Below, piece after piece: positions 33,407 to 42,719 of a stretch of 64,000 bases of DNA. Source of the DNA: Blastococcus sp. CT_GayMR20 (GTDB lineage Bacteria; Actinomycetota; Actinomycetes; Mycobacteriales; Geodermatophilaceae); assembly GCF_004570345.1 (NCBI RefSeq), contig NZ_SPQM01000012.1, positions 1-64,000 on the forward strand. The letters are read 5' to 3'. The notes beneath the pieces are model-generated. The model had not been told where the DNA came from. It saw only the letters and a program-made list of their open reading frames with translations, and ran no database searches. Numbering within the stretch: the stretch's first letter is position 1; each line of letters opens with the position of its first letter. The translations under genes were made by a program, and so were the position numbers.

Positions 33407-35934
33407 CGGACCGGCACCTTCGGGAGAGCGATCAGGGGAAGCGAGGGCCGGAACTGGCCCGGGGTCGCGGGCTGCTTGGCGTCCTGGCCCCAGGGGTCGG
33501 TGTAGGCGTCGATCGAGCGCTGCATGCCGGCGTCGAGGTCGGCGCAGATCCCCTCACTGTTCTCGAGCAGCACCTGCTGGATCTTCTCCAGCCCCACCCG
33601 CGGCACGAAGTCGTAGGTGCGCTCGAGCCAGTTCGCGTTCTCGCGGTAGTACTGCAGGAACCGGCCGGTCAGCTCGAGCACGGCCTCCGGTGAATCGACG
33701 GTCGCGAGCAGGTCCCCCTTGCGGACGCTGGCCCCGGCGGCGCCGCCGACGTACACCTCCCACTTGCCGTTGCCCACGGCAACGACCCCGACGTCCTTCA
33801 CGTAGGCCTCCGCGCAGTTGCGCGGACAGCCGACGACGGCGAGCTTCATCTTGGCCGGGCTCTCGATGCCCTGGAACCGGGTCTCGAGGTCGATGCCGAG
33901 CTGGGTCGAGTCGCCGAGACCGAAGCGGCAGAAGTCCGATCCGACGCACGTCTTCACCGTGCGGAAGCTCTTGCCGTAGGCGTACCCGGACGGCATGCCC
34001 AGGTCCTCCCACATGGCCGGCAGGTCCTCCTTGCGGACGCCGAGCAGGTCGATCCGCTGGCCGCCCGTCACCTTGACCATCGGCACCTCGTACTTCTCCG
34101 CGACGTCGGCGATCCTCCGCAGCTGCGCCGGGGTGGTCACGCCGCCCTTCATCTGCGGGACGACGGAGAACGTGCCATCGCGCTGGATGTTGGCGTGGAC
34201 ACGGTCGTTGATGAACTCGCCGTCCTTCTCCGGGACGAGGTCGCGCCCCCAGAGCATCTTCAGCAGCGACGTCAGGCCCATCTTCGACTTCGCGTCGTCG
34301 ACACCGCCCGGGGCGAGGGCCGCGAAGACGGCGGACACGCTGCGCAGGTCCTGCTCGCGGATCGCCGCCATGAGCTCGGGCTTGGCCATCGGGATGCCGG
34401 GGACGTACCAGCTCGCCGACGGGTCCTCGGTCAGCTCGCCGTCGGCGGCCCACTCGACGATCTGCTTGACCAGCGACGTGCAGGAGCCGCAGCCCTTGCC
34501 GGCGCGGGTGCGGTCCATGACCTCGCCGACGCTCGAGCAACCGCCCGACACCGCGCCGCAGATGTCACCCTTGGACACCCCGTTGCAGTTGCAGACCTGC
34601 GAGTCGTGCGGCATCTCGGCGACACCGACCTCCTCGGCACCGTCGGAGAGATCGACGAGCAGCCGGATGCGTTCCTCCGGCAGTGGCGCGCCGCGGTCGA
34701 ACGCCTGGGTCAGGAAGGCGACCTTGCGGGTGTCGCCGAGCAGGGTCGCACCCACGAGCTTGTCGTCGCGGATGACGACGGAGAGGTGCACGCCGCGCCG
34801 GGGCTCGGAGATCACCAGGAACTCGTCGTCGTCCCGTTCGGGGGTGTTGATCCCCATGACGGCGACGTCGACGCCGGCCACCTTGAGCTTCGTCGCCGTC
34901 CGGCTGCCGTGGTACTCCGCGTCGGGGTCGGTGCCGGTGAGCACGTCGGCCAGCACCTTCGCGTGCTCCCACGCGGGGGCGACCAGGCCGTAGACCTCGC
35001 CGCGGTGCTGCGCGCACTCGCCGATCGCGTAGACGTCGGGGTCGTCGGTGCGCAGCTGGTCGTCGACGACGATGCCGCGCTCCACCTCGAGCCCCGACCG
35101 CACGCCGATGTCGGTGCTGGGCCGCACGCCGGCCGCGACGACCAGGAGGTCGGCCTCGATCTGCCTTCCGTCGGCCAGGCCGACGCCGCGCACGCGGTCA
35201 CCGCCGATCACCTCGGTGGCGAGGACGTCGAGGTGGACGGCGATACCGAGGGACTCCACGCTCTTCTTGAGGATCGCCCCCGCTTCGGGGTCGAGCTGCA
35301 TGTTCATCAGGTAGGGCATGGCGTGCACCAGCTCGACGTGCAGGCCGTGGCCCTGCAGCGCACGGGCGGCCTCGAGGCCGAGGAGGCCGCCGCCCATGAC
35401 GACGGCCTTCCTGCAGCGCCCGACGGCGTCGAGCATCGCGCGGGTCTCGTCGATGGTCCGGAAGCCGTAGACGCCGGCCAGCAGGTCGCCGTCCTCGGTA
35501 CGGACGCCCTTCATGGGCGGGATGAACGAGTAGCTGCCGGTGGCCAGCACCAGGTGGTCGTAGGGCGTGACGGAGCCGTCGTCGCAGTGGACGACCTTGG
35601 CGGCGGTGTCGATGCGGTCGGCCCGGACGCCGGCCCGCAGCGTGACCCCGTTGTCGGAGTACCACTCGTGGCTGTTGAGGACGATGTCGTCCTCGGCGGA
35701 CTCACCGGCGAGGACCGGCGAGAGCATGATCCGGTTGTAGTTGCCGTGCGGCTCGTCGCCGAACACGGTGATCCGGAACTGCTCGCCGCCGCCGCGCTCC
35801 AGCACCTCCTCGACGAAGCGTGCGCCGGCCATGCCGTTGCCCACCACCACGAGGCGGGAGCGGGTGTCGAACTGGTCGTCGTCGAGGTGCAGGGACGTGA
35901 GGCCTTCGGGGCGGCCCCCGAGAACGGCTGTCAT
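33403..35934 (-). CDS. nirB: NAD(P)H nitrite reductase large subunit
   Basis: 843 residues. N-terminal FAD/NAD domains (RLVVVGNGMAGARFVEEVLE; later AVVMGGGLLGLEAARAL) accept electrons. A BFD-type [2Fe-2S] region follows (CNCNGVSKGDICGAV and GKGCGSCTSLV). The C-terminal sulfite/nitrite reductase domain has siroheme-[4Fe-4S] cysteines in TCVGSDFCRFGLGDS and VGCPRNCAEA. It reduces nitrite to ammonium with six electrons, with siroheme supplied by the HemD pathway. The ATG overlaps the nasC stop. The same frame is open far upstream inside nasC, but family length and the overlap fix this start. Confidence 0.97.
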   Translation of the reverse strand: MTAVLGGRPEGLTSLHLDDDQFDTRSRLVVVGNGMAGARFVEEVLERGGGEQFRITVFGDEPHGNYNRIMLSPVLAGESAEDDIVLNSHEWYSDNGVTLRAGVRADRIDTAAKVVHCDDGSVTPYDHLVLATGSYSFIPPMKGVRTEDGDLLAGVYGFRTIDETRAMLDAVGRCRKAVVMGGGLLGLEAARALQGHGLHVELVHAMPYLMNMQLDPEAGAILKKSVESLGIAVHLDVLATEVIGGDRVRGVGLADGRQIEADLLVVAAGVRPSTDIGVRSGLEVERGIVVDDQLRTDDPDVYAIGECAQHRGEVYGLVAPAWEHAKVLADVLTGTDPDAEYHGSRTATKLKVAGVDVAVMGINTPERDDDEFLVISEPRRGVHLSVVIRDDKLVGATLLGDTRKVAFLTQAFDRGAPLPEERIRLLVDLSDGAEEVGVAEMPHDSQVCNCNGVSKGDICGAVSGGCSSVGEVMDRTRAGKGCGSCTSLVKQIVEWAADGELTEDPSASWYVPGIPMAKPELMAAIREQDLRSVSAVFAALAPGGVDDAKSKMGLTSLLKMLWGRDLVPEKDGEFINDRVHANIQRDGTFSVVPQMKGGVTTPAQLRRIADVAEKYEVPMVKVTGGQRIDLLGVRKEDLPAMWEDLGMPSGYAYGKSFRTVKTCVGSDFCRFGLGDSTQLGIDLETRFQGIESPAKMKLAVVGCPRNCAEAYVKDVGVVAVGNGKWEVYVGGAAGASVRKGDLLATVDSPEAVLELTGRFLQYYRENANWLERTYDFVPRVGLEKIQQVLLENSEGICADLDAGMQRSIDAYTDPWGQDAKQPATPGQFRPSLPLIALPKVPVR

Positions 35935-38519
35935 ACCTCGACCAGCCCGAGGTCGATCACGATCTCGCCGCTGACGCCCTCGGGGGCCGCGGCGTGCAGC
36001 TCGACGACGGTCCCGCCGGGCAGGTCCTCCACCACCCGCAGGGGCACGTGGACGTCGCCCTTCGCGCCGATCGGGAACCAGCGCATCGGCTCGCCGTCGC
36101 GCACCAGCAGGACGTAGACCAGCTCGCCGGTGGAATTGCCGCCGCGGAAGTACAGCGCCTGGGCGGAGGCACCCTGAGGCACCGTGTACTTCAGGGCAGG
36201 GTCGATCGGGCCGGGCTTGGCCAGCCCCTCGCCGGCGATCGGAAAGACTCCTTGCAGGAAGCGTGGGCTGCTCTTCACGCGGGTGCTCCTCTTCCGGGAC
36301 GGGGTGCGGGGCTCGGGGGCGGTGGGTTGCTGGTGGGCCGTCGGTTGCGGCAGGCCCGCGGTCGCCGGTGGGGCGATCAGCTCCGCGGGTCCGTCGACGC
36401 GGGCGACGGCGACCGCGCAGACCTTGAAGGCGGGCATCTTCGACGTCGGGTCGAGCGCGTCGGCGTCGGTGAGGGCGTTGGCGCTGGAGCCGCCGCCCCA
36501 GTGGAAGGGCGCGAACACGACGTCGGGCCGGATGGCGTCGGTCACCTGCGCGTGGAAGCGGGCCCTGCCGCGGCGGGTGGTCAGCTCGACGACGTCGTCC
36601 GGGGCGATGCCGAGCCGGCGCGCGAGGTCGGGGTGCAGCTCCGCGCGGGGAGTGGGGGCGACCATCTGCAGGCTTCGGGTGCGGCGGGTCTGGGTGCCGG
36701 ACTGGTACTGGGCGAGCACCCGGCCGGTGGTCAGGACGTAGGGGAAGTCGGCGTCGGTCGGCTCGTGGGCGTCGACGTGCTCCACGCGCAGGAAGCGGGC
36801 CCGCCCGTCGGGGGTGGGGAAGCGTTCGGTGAAGAGCCGTGGCGTGCCGGGGTGGGTGGCCGACGGGCACGGCCAGAAGACACCCTGCTCGTCGTCGATC
36901 CGGTGGTAGCTGATCCCCGAGTAGTCCGCCGCTCCACCGGCGCTGGCCCGGCGGAGCTCCTCGAACACCGTCTCCGGGTCGCCGCTGAAGTGCTGCCCCC
37001 TGCCGAGCCGGTCGGCCAGCGTGGCCAGGAGCTGCAGGTCGTCGGGGACGCCGGCCGGCGGGTCCAGCGCCCTGCGGCGGCGGATCACCCGGCCCTCGAG
37101 GTTGGTCATCGTGCCGTCCTCCTCCGCCCACATGGCGCTGGGCAGGACGACGTCGGCGAGCTCGGCGGTCTCGGAGAGGAAGAAGTCGCTGACGGCGAGG
37201 AAGTCGAGATCCGCCAGCCGGCTGATCACCCGCCGGGCGTCGGGGGCGGACACCGCGACGTTGCTCGCCAGCACCAGCAGGGTCCGGACCCCGCCGTCCG
37301 TGCCGAGTGCGTCGAGCAGCTCGAAGGCGCTCTTCCCCGGCATCGGCAGGTCGTCGGGGTCGACGCCCCAGACCGCCGCGACGTGGGAGCGGGCGGCGGG
37401 ATCCCTCAACGACCGGTAGCCGGGCAGCTGGTCGGCCTTCTGACCGTGCTCGCGGCCACCCTGCCCGTTGCCCTGGCCGGTGACCGTGCCCCAGCCGCTC
37501 CCCGGCCGGCCCGGGAGACCGAGCGCCAGCGCCAGGTTGATCCAGGCCTGGGCGGTGTCGGTGCCGCTGCGGTGCTGCTCGGCACCGCGCGCGGTCAGGA
37601 CGATCGCCTTCTCCGCCCGGGCGAGGGCGAAGACGGTGCGGCGCTGGTACTCCACGGGGACGCCGGTGAGCCGCTCGACGCGATCGGGCCAGTACGCGGC
37701 GACGCCCGCCTTCACGTCGTCGAAGCCGGTCGTGCGGGCCGCGACGTACTCCTCGTCGACGAGCCCCTCGGCGATCGCGATGTGCAGCAGCCCGTTGGCC
37801 AGTGCGAGGTCGGTGCCGGGCAGCGGCTGGAGGTGCAGCTCGGCGTTCTTGGCGGTGTTCGTGCGTCGGGGGTCGACGACGACGTGCTGGGCGCCGCGGG
37901 TCCGGCCCTCGTCGAAGTACTGCATGGCCGGCGGCATCGTGTCGGCCGGGTTGCTGCCGACCAGGACGACGGCGTCGGCCCCGGCGATGTCGCTGAGCGG
38001 GAACGGCATGCCGCGGTCGAGCCCGAACGCGCGGTTGGCCGCACCCGCGGCCGAGGACATGCAGAAGCGGCCGTTGTAGTCGATGGCGCTGGTGCGCAGG
38101 GCGACCCGGGCGAACTTGCCGAACTGGTACGCCTGCTCGTTGGTCAGCGACCCGCCACCGAAGCAGCCGACCGCGTCGCGGCCGTAGCGGGCCTGGGTGC
38201 GCTCGATCGCGTCGACCAGCCGGCCGAGGGCGTCGTCCCAGGTCGCCTCGACGAGCGGGCTGGTGCGGTCGCCGTCCACGGCCCGGACGAGGGGGCGCAG
38301 CAGCCGCTCCGGGTGGTCGAGCAGCTCCGTGGAGGACCAGCCCTTGCAGCACAGGCCGCCCTTGTTCGTCGGGAAGTCGGCGGGGAGGAGGGTGGCCGGG
38401 CGGGCGCCGGCGGTGACCTTCATGCCGCACTGGAGGGAGCAGTACGGGCAGTGGGTCAGCGTCGTCCGCGACGTGCCGGCGCCCCGCACGGGCGACTCGG
38501 GAGACACGGCTGCGGGCAT
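35931..38519 (-). CDS. nasC: Assimilatory nitrate reductase, molybdopterin catalytic subunit
   Basis: 862 residues. N-terminal [4Fe-4S] motif CPYCSLQCGM with the fourth Cys in GGLCCKG. The molybdopterin oxidoreductase core follows (DYNGRFCMSSAAGAANRAFG, VLVGSNPADTMPP, GTVTGQGNGQGGREHGQKAD) and a molydopterin dinucleotide-binding domain (about 590-710, LTTGRVLAQYQSGTQTRRT). After a Pro/Thr-rich linker, residues ~753-862 form an extra domain I do not recognise (VFPIAGEGLAKPGPIDPALK). It reduces nitrate to nitrite for NirBD. It is first in the operon; a weak TTGACG -35 lies at 38568-38563. Confidence 0.93.
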   Translation of the reverse strand: MPAAVSPESPVRGAGTSRTTLTHCPYCSLQCGMKVTAGARPATLLPADFPTNKGGLCCKGWSSTELLDHPERLLRPLVRAVDGDRTSPLVEATWDDALGRLVDAIERTQARYGRDAVGCFGGGSLTNEQAYQFGKFARVALRTSAIDYNGRFCMSSAAGAANRAFGLDRGMPFPLSDIAGADAVVLVGSNPADTMPPAMQYFDEGRTRGAQHVVVDPRRTNTAKNAELHLQPLPGTDLALANGLLHIAIAEGLVDEEYVAARTTGFDDVKAGVAAYWPDRVERLTGVPVEYQRRTVFALARAEKAIVLTARGAEQHRSGTDTAQAWINLALALGLPGRPGSGWGTVTGQGNGQGGREHGQKADQLPGYRSLRDPAARSHVAAVWGVDPDDLPMPGKSAFELLDALGTDGGVRTLLVLASNVAVSAPDARRVISRLADLDFLAVSDFFLSETAELADVVLPSAMWAEEDGTMTNLEGRVIRRRRALDPPAGVPDDLQLLATLADRLGRGQHFSGDPETVFEELRRASAGGAADYSGISYHRIDDEQGVFWPCPSATHPGTPRLFTERFPTPDGRARFLRVEHVDAHEPTDADFPYVLTTGRVLAQYQSGTQTRRTRSLQMVAPTPRAELHPDLARRLGIAPDDVVELTTRRGRARFHAQVTDAIRPDVVFAPFHWGGGSSANALTDADALDPTSKMPAFKVCAVAVARVDGPAELIAPPATAGLPQPTAHQQPTAPEPRTPSRKRSTRVKSSPRFLQGVFPIAGEGLAKPGPIDPALKYTVPQGASAQALYFRGGNSTGELVYVLLVRDGEPMRWFPIGAKGDVHVPLRVVEDLPGGTVVELHAAAPEGVSGEIVIDLGLVEV

Positions 38520-38621
38520 GCGTCGAGGGTCTGTCGCCGTCGTTTCCCATCCTCGACACCGGCGTCAACGCTGAGTTCCATCGACCTCACGGCGTCCGGC
38601 AGGCAGTTGTGCGGTCCCTGG

Positions 38622-38679
38622 CGGTGCCGAAATGGCGGTTTCGGCCCCTTCGGGACGGTGCCGAAATCGCGATTCTGGC
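38622..38679 (+). repeat. Tandem CGGTGCCGAAAT repeat with hairpins
   Basis: Two direct copies of CGGTGCCGAAAT (38622-38633 and 38656-38667), 34 bp apart. The first forms a hairpin GCCGAAA-TGGCGG-TTTCGGC; the second begins AAATCGCGATT, also palindromic. A CCCCTTCGGG mini-hairpin joins them. The element lies in the 180-nt divergent spacer between nasC and a GNAT gene. It could be a REP-like interspersed repeat of the lineage or an operator; only one example is in the window. Confidence 0.5.
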
Positions 38680-38699
38680 TGCGGTGGTCGAATGGGGGC

Positions 38700-39350
38700 G
38701 TGACCTCGCGCCGTCCCACCGTCCAGCGGATCGACTCCCCGGACGAGGAGGGCCCGGACGTCCGGCTCGCCGAGCAGCGCGACGTCCCCCGGATCGCCGC
38801 CACGCTGACCGTCGCCCTGGCCGACTCGCGCTGGACCCGATGGGCCCTGCCCGACGACGGGCGCATGCAGCGGCTCACCCGCCTGCACGAGCTCGACGCC
38901 GGCCACCGCGGCGTCGCCACGCGCTCGGCGTGGGTCACCGATGACGTCGACGCCGTCGCGGTCTGGGAACCGCCTGCCGGCACCGCTCCGGTGCCGGACG
39001 ACGTCCGGGCCGCCCTGTCCGCCGAGCTCCCCTACCTGTCCGGGCACCGGATCGGCCCCGTCCGCGACACCGATGCCCTGGTCGACCGGCACCGCCCGAG
39101 CGCGCCGCACTGGTGGCTGCGCCACCTCGGCGTCCGGCCGTCGTCCCGGCGACGGGGTCTCGCCGCGGCCGTGCTGGCGCCGGTCCTCGTCCGCTGCGAC
39201 GTCGAGGGCACACTCGCCGCGGCCGCCGTCTTCTCCTGGTCCAACGTCCGTTTCCTGCGCGGCTTCGGCTTCGAGGTCACCGAGACGACCCGGACGACGG
39301 ACGACGAGCTGCCGCTGTGGGTCCTGGTGCGGCAGCCTCTCCCCCGCTGA
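38700..39350 (+). CDS. GNAT-family N-acetyltransferase
   Basis: Protein of 216 residues. The acetyl-CoA-binding region reads HLGVRPSSRRRGLAAAVLAP (about residues 143-162), followed by the C-terminal strands FLRGFGFEVTETTRTTDDEL. The N-terminal part (DVRLAEQRDVPRIAATLTVA) is typical of the fold's first strand and helix. Substrate unknown. The GTG start has only GGGGG close upstream, so initiation may be leaderless or weak. Divergent from the nitrate reductase operon. Confidence 0.85.
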   Translation: MTSRRPTVQRIDSPDEEGPDVRLAEQRDVPRIAATLTVALADSRWTRWALPDDGRMQRLTRLHELDAGHRGVATRSAWVTDDVDAVAVWEPPAGTAPVPDDVRAALSAELPYLSGHRIGPVRDTDALVDRHRPSAPHWWLRHLGVRPSSRRRGLAAAVLAPVLVRCDVEGTLAAAAVFSWSNVRFLRGFGFEVTETTRTTDDELPLWVLVRQPLPR

Positions 39351-39443
39351 GAGATTTCCGCGACCTGTCGATCCGGGCGGAGCCCGTTCGTACAGGGGAT
39401 GAGCAGCCGGCGAGGGGCCGGCGCCGACCCCAGGAGGAACGAG

Positions 39444-39797
39444 ATGCCGCGCTATCTGATGACCGTGGTCGAGCCGAGCACGGGACCCGGCCTCGCGCCC
39501 GGCCAGCTGGACCAGATCATGAAGGACGTCGACGCCCTCCACCAGGAGATGCAGGATGCCGGCGTTTGGGTGTTCGGCGGCGGTCTGCATCCGCCGGGCA
39601 CCGCCACCACGCTCCGGCCCCGGGGCGACGAGGTGCTGCTGACCGACGGGCCGTTCGTCGAGGGCAAGGAGCACGTCGGAGGGCTCTCGGTGATCGACGT
39701 CCCTGACCTCGACGCCGCGTTGGAGTGGGGCCGCAAGCTGGTCCGGGCCACCACGATCCCGATCGAGGTGCGCCCGTTCTACGACACCGCGGGATGA
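39444..39797 (+). CDS. YciI/YCII-family protein
   Basis: Protein of 117 residues with the ferredoxin-like YCII fold, including the DGPF signature in [16 protein letters not shown] and the conserved His/Asp pattern. AGGAGG lies 7 nt before the ATG. The stop overlaps the start of the adjacent sigma-factor gene (ATGA). YCII proteins are regularly encoded with this type of ECF sigma factor; whether they sense a signal or act as enzymes is unclear. Confidence 0.9.
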   Translation: MPRYLMTVVEPSTGPGLAPGQLDQIMKDVDALHQEMQDAGVWVFGGGLHPPGTATTLRPRGDEVLLTDGPFVEGKEHVGGLSVIDVPDLDAALEWGRKLVRATTIPIEVRPFYDTAG

Positions 39798-41029
39798 CGG
39801 CGGGGCGCGTGGTGCCCACGGCCGCGGCGGAGGTCGAGCGCGTCTTCCGGGACAGCTACGGCCGGGCGGTCGCCGTCCTCACCCGCCTCCTCGGTGACAT
39901 CGACGCGGCCGAGGAGGCGGTGCAGGAGGCCTTCCTCACCGCGGTGCGGCGCTGGCCGGTCGACGGTGTCCCGCCGAGCCCGCCCGGCTGGATCATCACG
40001 ACCGCCCGCAACCGCGCGATCGACCGGCTCCGCCGCGAGTCGACCCGCGCCGACCGGCACGCGCAGGCCGCGCTGCTGCTGGCACCCGACGAGCCGCTCG
40101 AGGAGTCCGCCGTGCGCGACGACCGGCTGAGGATGGTGTTCACCTGCTGCCACCCGTCGCTGTCGACCGCGGCTCAGGTGGCCCTGACGCTCCGGCTGAT
40201 CGGCGGCCTGACGACGGCGGAGATCGCGGCGGCCTTCCTCGTGCCCGAGGCGACGATGGCGCAACGGCTGGTGCGCGCGAAGGCCAAGATCCGCGACGCC
40301 CGCATCCCCTACCGGGTGCCGACGGAGGCGGAGCTGCCCGACCGCCTGGGCGCCGTCCTCGCGGTGGTGTACCTGGTCTTCACCGAGGGGCACGACGCGA
40401 CGTCCGGCGAGCGGCTGGTCCGCGACGACCTGTGCGCGGAGGCCATCCGGCTCGGCCGGCTGCTGGCGGAGCTGATGCCCGACGAGCCGGAGGTGACGGG
40501 CCTGCTCGCGCTGATGCTGCTGACGGAGTCGCGCCGGGCGGCGCGCACCGGTCCCGAGGGCGGCCTGGTGCTGCTGGCCGACCAGGACCGTTCCCGCTGG
40601 GACCGGTCGCTGATCGCCGAGGGTCAGGAGCTCGTCCGGCGCTGCCTGCGGCGGAACCGGCCCGGGGCGTACCAGATCCAGGCGGCGATCAACGCCGTCC
40701 ACAGCGATGCCCCGTCGACGGCCGCCACGGACTGGGCCCAGATCGTCGCGCTCTACGACCAGCTGATGGTCGTCGCTCCGAGCCAGGTCGTGGAGCTGCA
40801 CCGGGCCGTCGCCGTGGCCGAGGTGTCGGGACCGGCGGCCGGGCTCGCGCTGGTCGACCGGCTCGGTCTCGGCCGTTCCCACCTGTTCCACGCCGTCCGC
40901 GCCGACCTGCTCCGGCGCCTGGGCCGGCCGGCCGAGGCCGCGGAGGCCTACCGGACGGCGATGTCGCTGACGCAGAACGAGCCGGAGCGGGCTTACCTCC
41001 GGGCCCGCCGTGATGCGCTCGATCACTAA
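39794..41029 (+). CDS. ECF sigma factor with C-terminal extension
   Basis: Protein of 411 residues, long for an ECF factor. Region 2 ([40 protein letters not shown]) and region 4 ([20 protein letters not shown]) occupy the first ~180 residues. The remaining ~230 residues are a helical, TPR-like extension ([25 protein letters not shown]) of the DUF6596 kind. Encoded with the YCII protein by a 4-nt overlap, as is typical for this sigma group. Its extension likely replaces an anti-sigma factor in control. Target genes unknown. Confidence 0.9.
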   Translation: MTAGRVVPTAAAEVERVFRDSYGRAVAVLTRLLGDIDAAEEAVQEAFLTAVRRWPVDGVPPSPPGWIITTARNRAIDRLRRESTRADRHAQAALLLAPDEPLEESAVRDDRLRMVFTCCHPSLSTAAQVALTLRLIGGLTTAEIAAAFLVPEATMAQRLVRAKAKIRDARIPYRVPTEAELPDRLGAVLAVVYLVFTEGHDATSGERLVRDDLCAEAIRLGRLLAELMPDEPEVTGLLALMLLTESRRAARTGPEGGLVLLADQDRSRWDRSLIAEGQELVRRCLRRNRPGAYQIQAAINAVHSDAPSTAATDWAQIVALYDQLMVVAPSQVVELHRAVAVAEVSGPAAGLALVDRLGLGRSHLFHAVRADLLRRLGRPAEAAEAYRTAMSLTQNEPERAYLRARRDALDH

Positions 41030-41180
41030 TGCGAAGGCCGGCCTGCTGATGACGTCCGTCGGGTTCACTCCACCCAATGCTCCGCCAGCGGCCCCCAATG
41101 GTAGGAGCCGATCGACGCCGCCGACACGCCGACTTGGAGTGTGCAAAGTCAGCAATGGGGCGTGAGCGCCAGCCTGGCGC

Positions 41181-42119
41181 TCACTCCGCAGGACAGAAAG
41201 TCGGATCCGTGGAGGCCAGGTACTCGAACCGTATCGAAACATCGTCTTCGATCACGACCACGGCGTCGCGGCCACGCTCCCAGTGCTCCGGCAGGAGGAA
41301 ATGCTGGCTATCGGACCGGATCAGGTACCGCAGTCCGCCGTAGCAGAACCGGTATGCCGAATCGTCGCCGTCAATGGTCTGGACGGTGAGGCCCGAGCCC
41401 CGCAGGTGCAGTTCCCGCTCGCTTAGCAGAATCACGCTGGGGCGCGCGGCGAGGTCGCGGACGATCGCGATCGCATTCGTCGTCCCGCGGAAGTTGGCGT
41501 AGCTGGACACGAGCCAGAACACCAGGAGCAGGAGTATGCCGGCAACGAGCAGCCGGGCTGTCCTCGGAATGGGATCGGTCCCGGTGCTCTTGGTCCGCAG
41601 CGCCGCACCGTAGACGCAAGCCAGGGCACCTCCGAGAAGGATCGCGGGCACCGTCGGCCACGCTGTTCGGAACGTCACGACACCCGCGTTCGCGATCAGA
41701 CCGACGAGCAGACCAACCGCTCCGACGACCACCAGGCCGCCTCCGAGAACAGGAGCGTGCGCGGAGTTGATCACCCGGCGGTGCAATAGAACCGCGCCGA
41801 GGCCGAGCACAGCGATCAGGAGAAGCGGGAAGTACGTCGACCGGACGCTCCGGAGCAGGAGATCTGTGAACGACAGGTCGAGAAGCCCGATCTCGATGCC
41901 GAAATAGCGAAACGTCGCCGCCGCCCTGGTCCAACCGAAGTAGAACAACAGCGCACCGAACAGGCTGGCGGCTCCGGCGAAGCCGGCGATCAGCTCCACG
42001 TATTGCTGCACCGAGCCATCGGGGCCCGTCCGGGTGCTCGCTGGGAGGGGATTCTGAGCCGAGCGTCGTCGTGTTGCAACAGGCGCCCGGCGTCTGGGGC
42101 GCAACGGTGCCGCGGTCAT
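41181..42119 (-). CDS. Multi-pass membrane protein, unknown function
   Basis: Protein of 312 residues. An Arg-rich N-terminus is followed by about five hydrophobic segments (FAGAASLFGALLFYFGW, LLLIAVLGLGAVLLH, GLVVVGAVGLLVGLIA, ILLGGALACVYGAAL, LLVAGILLLLVFWLVSSY). A C-terminal extracytoplasmic ~90-residue domain follows, with VQTIDGDDSAYRFCYGGLRY. The ATG at 42119 overlaps the stop of the lipoprotein gene (ATGA). Base composition is visibly less GC-rich than its neighbours. The 151 nt between its stop and the sigma gene at 41029 hold nothing I recognise. Confidence 0.75.
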   Translation of the reverse strand: MTAAPLRPRRRAPVATRRRSAQNPLPASTRTGPDGSVQQYVELIAGFAGAASLFGALLFYFGWTRAAATFRYFGIEIGLLDLSFTDLLLRSVRSTYFPLLLIAVLGLGAVLLHRRVINSAHAPVLGGGLVVVGAVGLLVGLIANAGVVTFRTAWPTVPAILLGGALACVYGAALRTKSTGTDPIPRTARLLVAGILLLLVFWLVSSYANFRGTTNAIAIVRDLAARPSVILLSERELHLRGSGLTVQTIDGDDSAYRFCYGGLRYLIRSDSQHFLLPEHWERGRDAVVVIEDDVSIRFEYLASTDPTFCPAE

Positions 42120-42571
42120 GCCGCTGCGCATGAATCGTCGAAAACGGATCTGGCGATCCACAGGTCGTCGAGGCAGCCGCCGAAAGACGCGGCCGATGTG
42201 CCGCGCACTTCCTGTTCTCCCGCGGGGCGGCCCGCGGCCCCCTCCGCAGAAGGCGCAAGGTCCTGATCAGCTCGCCCGGCGGCACAGGGCTGCCCGTCCG
42301 GCATCCTCGGCACGGCGGCCCGCCCGCCACAGTCGAGCCACAGCGGAAGCCCTGTCAGGGGCATCGGAACCCCCTCTTCCTCCACGGGCCCGCCCGCACC
42401 TCCGTCGTCGTCCTGGAGAGGCGGAACGCCGGCCTCCTCCTCCGGCCCGCCCGCACCCCCGTCTGCAGGTGGAGGGCTCCCAGGACCTCCGCTGCTGCTG
42501 CACGAGCCAACACCCAACCCGACGCACAGGGCTGCGAGAAAGACCAAGAATGTCCGAAACCGAGGATGCAC
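42116..42571 (-). CDS. Putative lipoprotein, 151 aa
   Basis: Starts VHPRFRTFLVFLAALCVGLG, a signal peptide ending in VGSC, an acceptable lipobox, then SSSGGPGSPPPADGG, a flexible linker with acidic Gly/Pro repeats (GAGGPEEEAGVPPLQDDD / GAGGPVEEEGVPMPL). Further cysteines occur in the C-terminal half. GGAGG lies 6 nt before the GTG start. It overlaps the downstream membrane-protein gene by 4 nt, so the two probably work together at the membrane. No known family recognised. Confidence 0.68.
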   Translation of the reverse strand: MHPRFRTFLVFLAALCVGLGVGSCSSSGGPGSPPPADGGAGGPEEEAGVPPLQDDDGGAGGPVEEEGVPMPLTGLPLWLDCGGRAAVPRMPDGQPCAAGRADQDLAPSAEGAAGRPAGEQEVRGTSAASFGGCLDDLWIARSVFDDSCAAA

Positions 42572-42719
42572 AGCGCACCTCCGCCATCTGTGCAGGGAGA
42601 CGCATGGTGGACCGTAGGGAGATTTCGTGTACGCGCGGCCCTTCCGATCGTCCTCGGTCGACGAACGGCTGGGTACCCACACCGCGACGCCTCGTGGGCG
42701 ACGAACGCGGCCCCCTCGG

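Noticed and set aside
33403..38568. A single open frame of more than 1700 codons through nirB and nasC
   Set aside because: The part beyond 35934 runs in a different frame from the real nasC and consists of Arg/Gly/Pro-rich shadow sequence; the nirB ATG overlapping the nasC stop is the true start.
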